Source: Nitrospiraceae bacterium (GTDB lineage Bacteria > Nitrospirota > Nitrospiria > Nitrospirales > Nitrospiraceae). Taken from it: DNA of 6,151 bases. Positions 5,238-6,151 of this stretch are shown piece by piece (within the stretch, counting starts at the first letter, position 1; each line of letters opens with the position of its first letter). The notes under the pieces were generated by a model. That model saw nothing but the letters and a program-made list of their open reading frames with translations, was not told the origin of the DNA and did not search any database. The translations under genes and the position numbers were made by a program. The stretch covers positions 1 through 6,151 of the forward strand of contig SYGW01000023.1 of the NCBI GenBank assembly GCA_005800255.1, read 5' to 3'.

Positions 5238-6151
5238 ATGGCCCATTCCTATACCCCAGGCTTAACCGTCACAGAACAGACTACAGTCCGTCGCAGGCGG
5301 ATGTTGTCGCTGCCAGGCACAGTACTGGTCGCGGCAGGAGACACAGTGCGAGCGAATCAGGCTGTGGCCCGTGCGGAATTGCCCGGGAAGGTCTATCCCC
5401 TGAACCTGGCCAACCAGTTGGGTGTTGCGCCTGATGAGATTAGCGAATATCTGATCAAGAAGGCCGGCGATTCGGTGCAGAAGGATGAGATCCTGGCGGA
5501 GAACAAGCCGCTGATCAAATGGTTCAAGACGGAAGTCCTCTCTCCTGTCACAGGCTTGGTGGAATCCGTCTCGACCATCACAGGGCAGGTCCTGCTGCGG
5601 GAGCCGCCTCGTGTGCTCGAGTTGCTGGGCTATGTTGACGGGCTCATCGTCGAGGTGATTCCCCATCAAGGGGTCGTGGTCGAAATCGATTGCAGTCTGG
5701 TGCAGGGCATCTTCGGCATAGGCGGGGAAACATGGGGCGAAATCGTGATGGCGGTGACCTTGCCGGAGGAAGTCCTCTCGCCCCGTCACTTCACCGAGGC
5801 CATGAAGGGCAAGGTGGTTGTGGGAGGCTCCTTCATCTCGTCTGATGGGTTGGCCCGCGCGAAAGAGGTGGGAGTGGCGGGGTTGGTTATTGGCGGTATT
5901 CATGATAAGGATTTGCGCGCACTTCTGGGCTACGATCTTGGCGTGGCTATCACTGGCACGGAACAGGTCGGCTTTACCCTGATTCTTACAGAAGGGTTCG
6001 GCACCATCCCCATGGCCGACAAAACATTTACGCTCCTTTCCTCCCATGCGGGCCAGCAGGCGTCTATTTCAGGGGCGACGCAAATTCGCGCCGGCGTCAT
6101 TCGCCCGGAGATCATCATCCCCAACCACATCATAGGCTCTCACGGCGCTGC
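5238..6151 (+). CDS. Barrel-sandwich-hybrid protein, GlmL-cluster partner (3' end missing)
   Basis: The frame opens at ATG 5238 and runs 304 codons to the right edge without a stop. The N-terminal half has two lipoyl/biotinyl-like segments typical of barrel-sandwich hybrids: LPGTVLVAAGDTVRANQAVA at 25-44, then AGDSVQKDEILAE (76-88) with SPVTGLVESVSTITGQVLLR (102-121). No lipoyl- or biotin-accepting lysine motif was recognised, so the fold is probably structural. Next come LVQGIFGIGGE (154-164), a Gly-rich region with VAGLVIGGI (213-221) and LGYDLGVAITGTE (230-242), and ASISGATQIRAGVIRPE (275-291). I recall similar proteins beside GlmL-like genes in Chloroflexota, unnamed. The gene lies 176 bp after the ATPase, with the 121-bp palindrome in the gap; only a weak TTAGG precedes the start. 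Confidence 0.8.
   Translation, partial: MAHSYTPGLTVTEQTTVRRRRMLSLPGTVLVAAGDTVRANQAVARAELPGKVYPLNLANQLGVAPDEISEYLIKKAGDSVQKDEILAENKPLIKWFKTEVLSPVTGLVESVSTITGQVLLREPPRVLELLGYVDGLIVEVIPHQGVVVEIDCSLVQGIFGIGGETWGEIVMAVTLPEEVLSPRHFTEAMKGKVVVGGSFISSDGLARAKEVGVAGLVIGGIHDKDLRALLGYDLGVAITGTEQVGFTLILTEGFGTIPMADKTFTLLSSHAGQQASISGATQIRAGVIRPEIIIPNHIIGSHGA

Noticed and set aside
5262..6047. 261-residue minus-strand frame under the barrel-sandwich gene
   Set aside because: The plus-strand frame carries coherent domain motifs over the same bases, while this one lacks a ribosome binding site and any recognisable motif.

Overview
The window reads as a chromosomal segment of a GC-rich bacterium, most likely a member of Nitrospirota (Nitrospira-like). 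That placement is an inference. It rests on the GlmL-like ATPase and its two companion genes, on a 121-bp palindromic intergenic element, and on GTGAAA-type heptamer arrays, all of which resemble what I recall from Nitrospira genomes. No rRNA, tRNA, CRISPR array or transposase gene was seen.

Left part (1-2337), all genes on the minus strand. In order of transcription (right to left): a 70-residue charged protein of unknown function (2125-2337) closed by a hairpin at 2089-2114; an intergenic stretch holding a long imperfect hairpin (1903-2007); a 336-residue exported, membrane-anchored protein with a C-terminal Tim44-like domain (779-1789), closed by a strong Rho-independent terminator (696-749); a 22-residue Lys/Ala-only-type micro-gene (415-483) with its own predicted promoter, ribosome binding site and terminator-like hairpin; and the first 15 codons of another gene (47 to 1) whose start resembles that of the micro-gene.

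Middle (2338-2714): a divergent intergenic region containing interrupted inverted repeats and a near-consensus sigma-70 promoter (TTGACT, 17 bp, TATAAT) that drives the plus-strand genes.

Right part (2715-6151), all on the plus strand: a 126-residue conserved-looking helical protein, then a 607-residue ASKHA-fold ATPase of the GlmL/MutL (glutamate mutase L) family, then the first 304 codons of a protein with a barrel-sandwich-hybrid N-terminal part and an unnamed C-terminal part. The two gaps are occupied by repeats: inverted arrays of GTGAA-type heptamers (3104-3210) and the 121-bp palindrome (5101-5221), which ends 16 nt before the last start codon.

No cobalamin-dependent mutase lies in the window, so the GlmL-like ATPase looks like part of a separate three-gene cassette. 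My reading is that the three proteins act together, with the ATPase as chaperone or reactivase and the barrel-sandwich protein as partner or target. This cassette is the best candidate here for an undescribed system. The order and strand are seen; the joint function is inferred.
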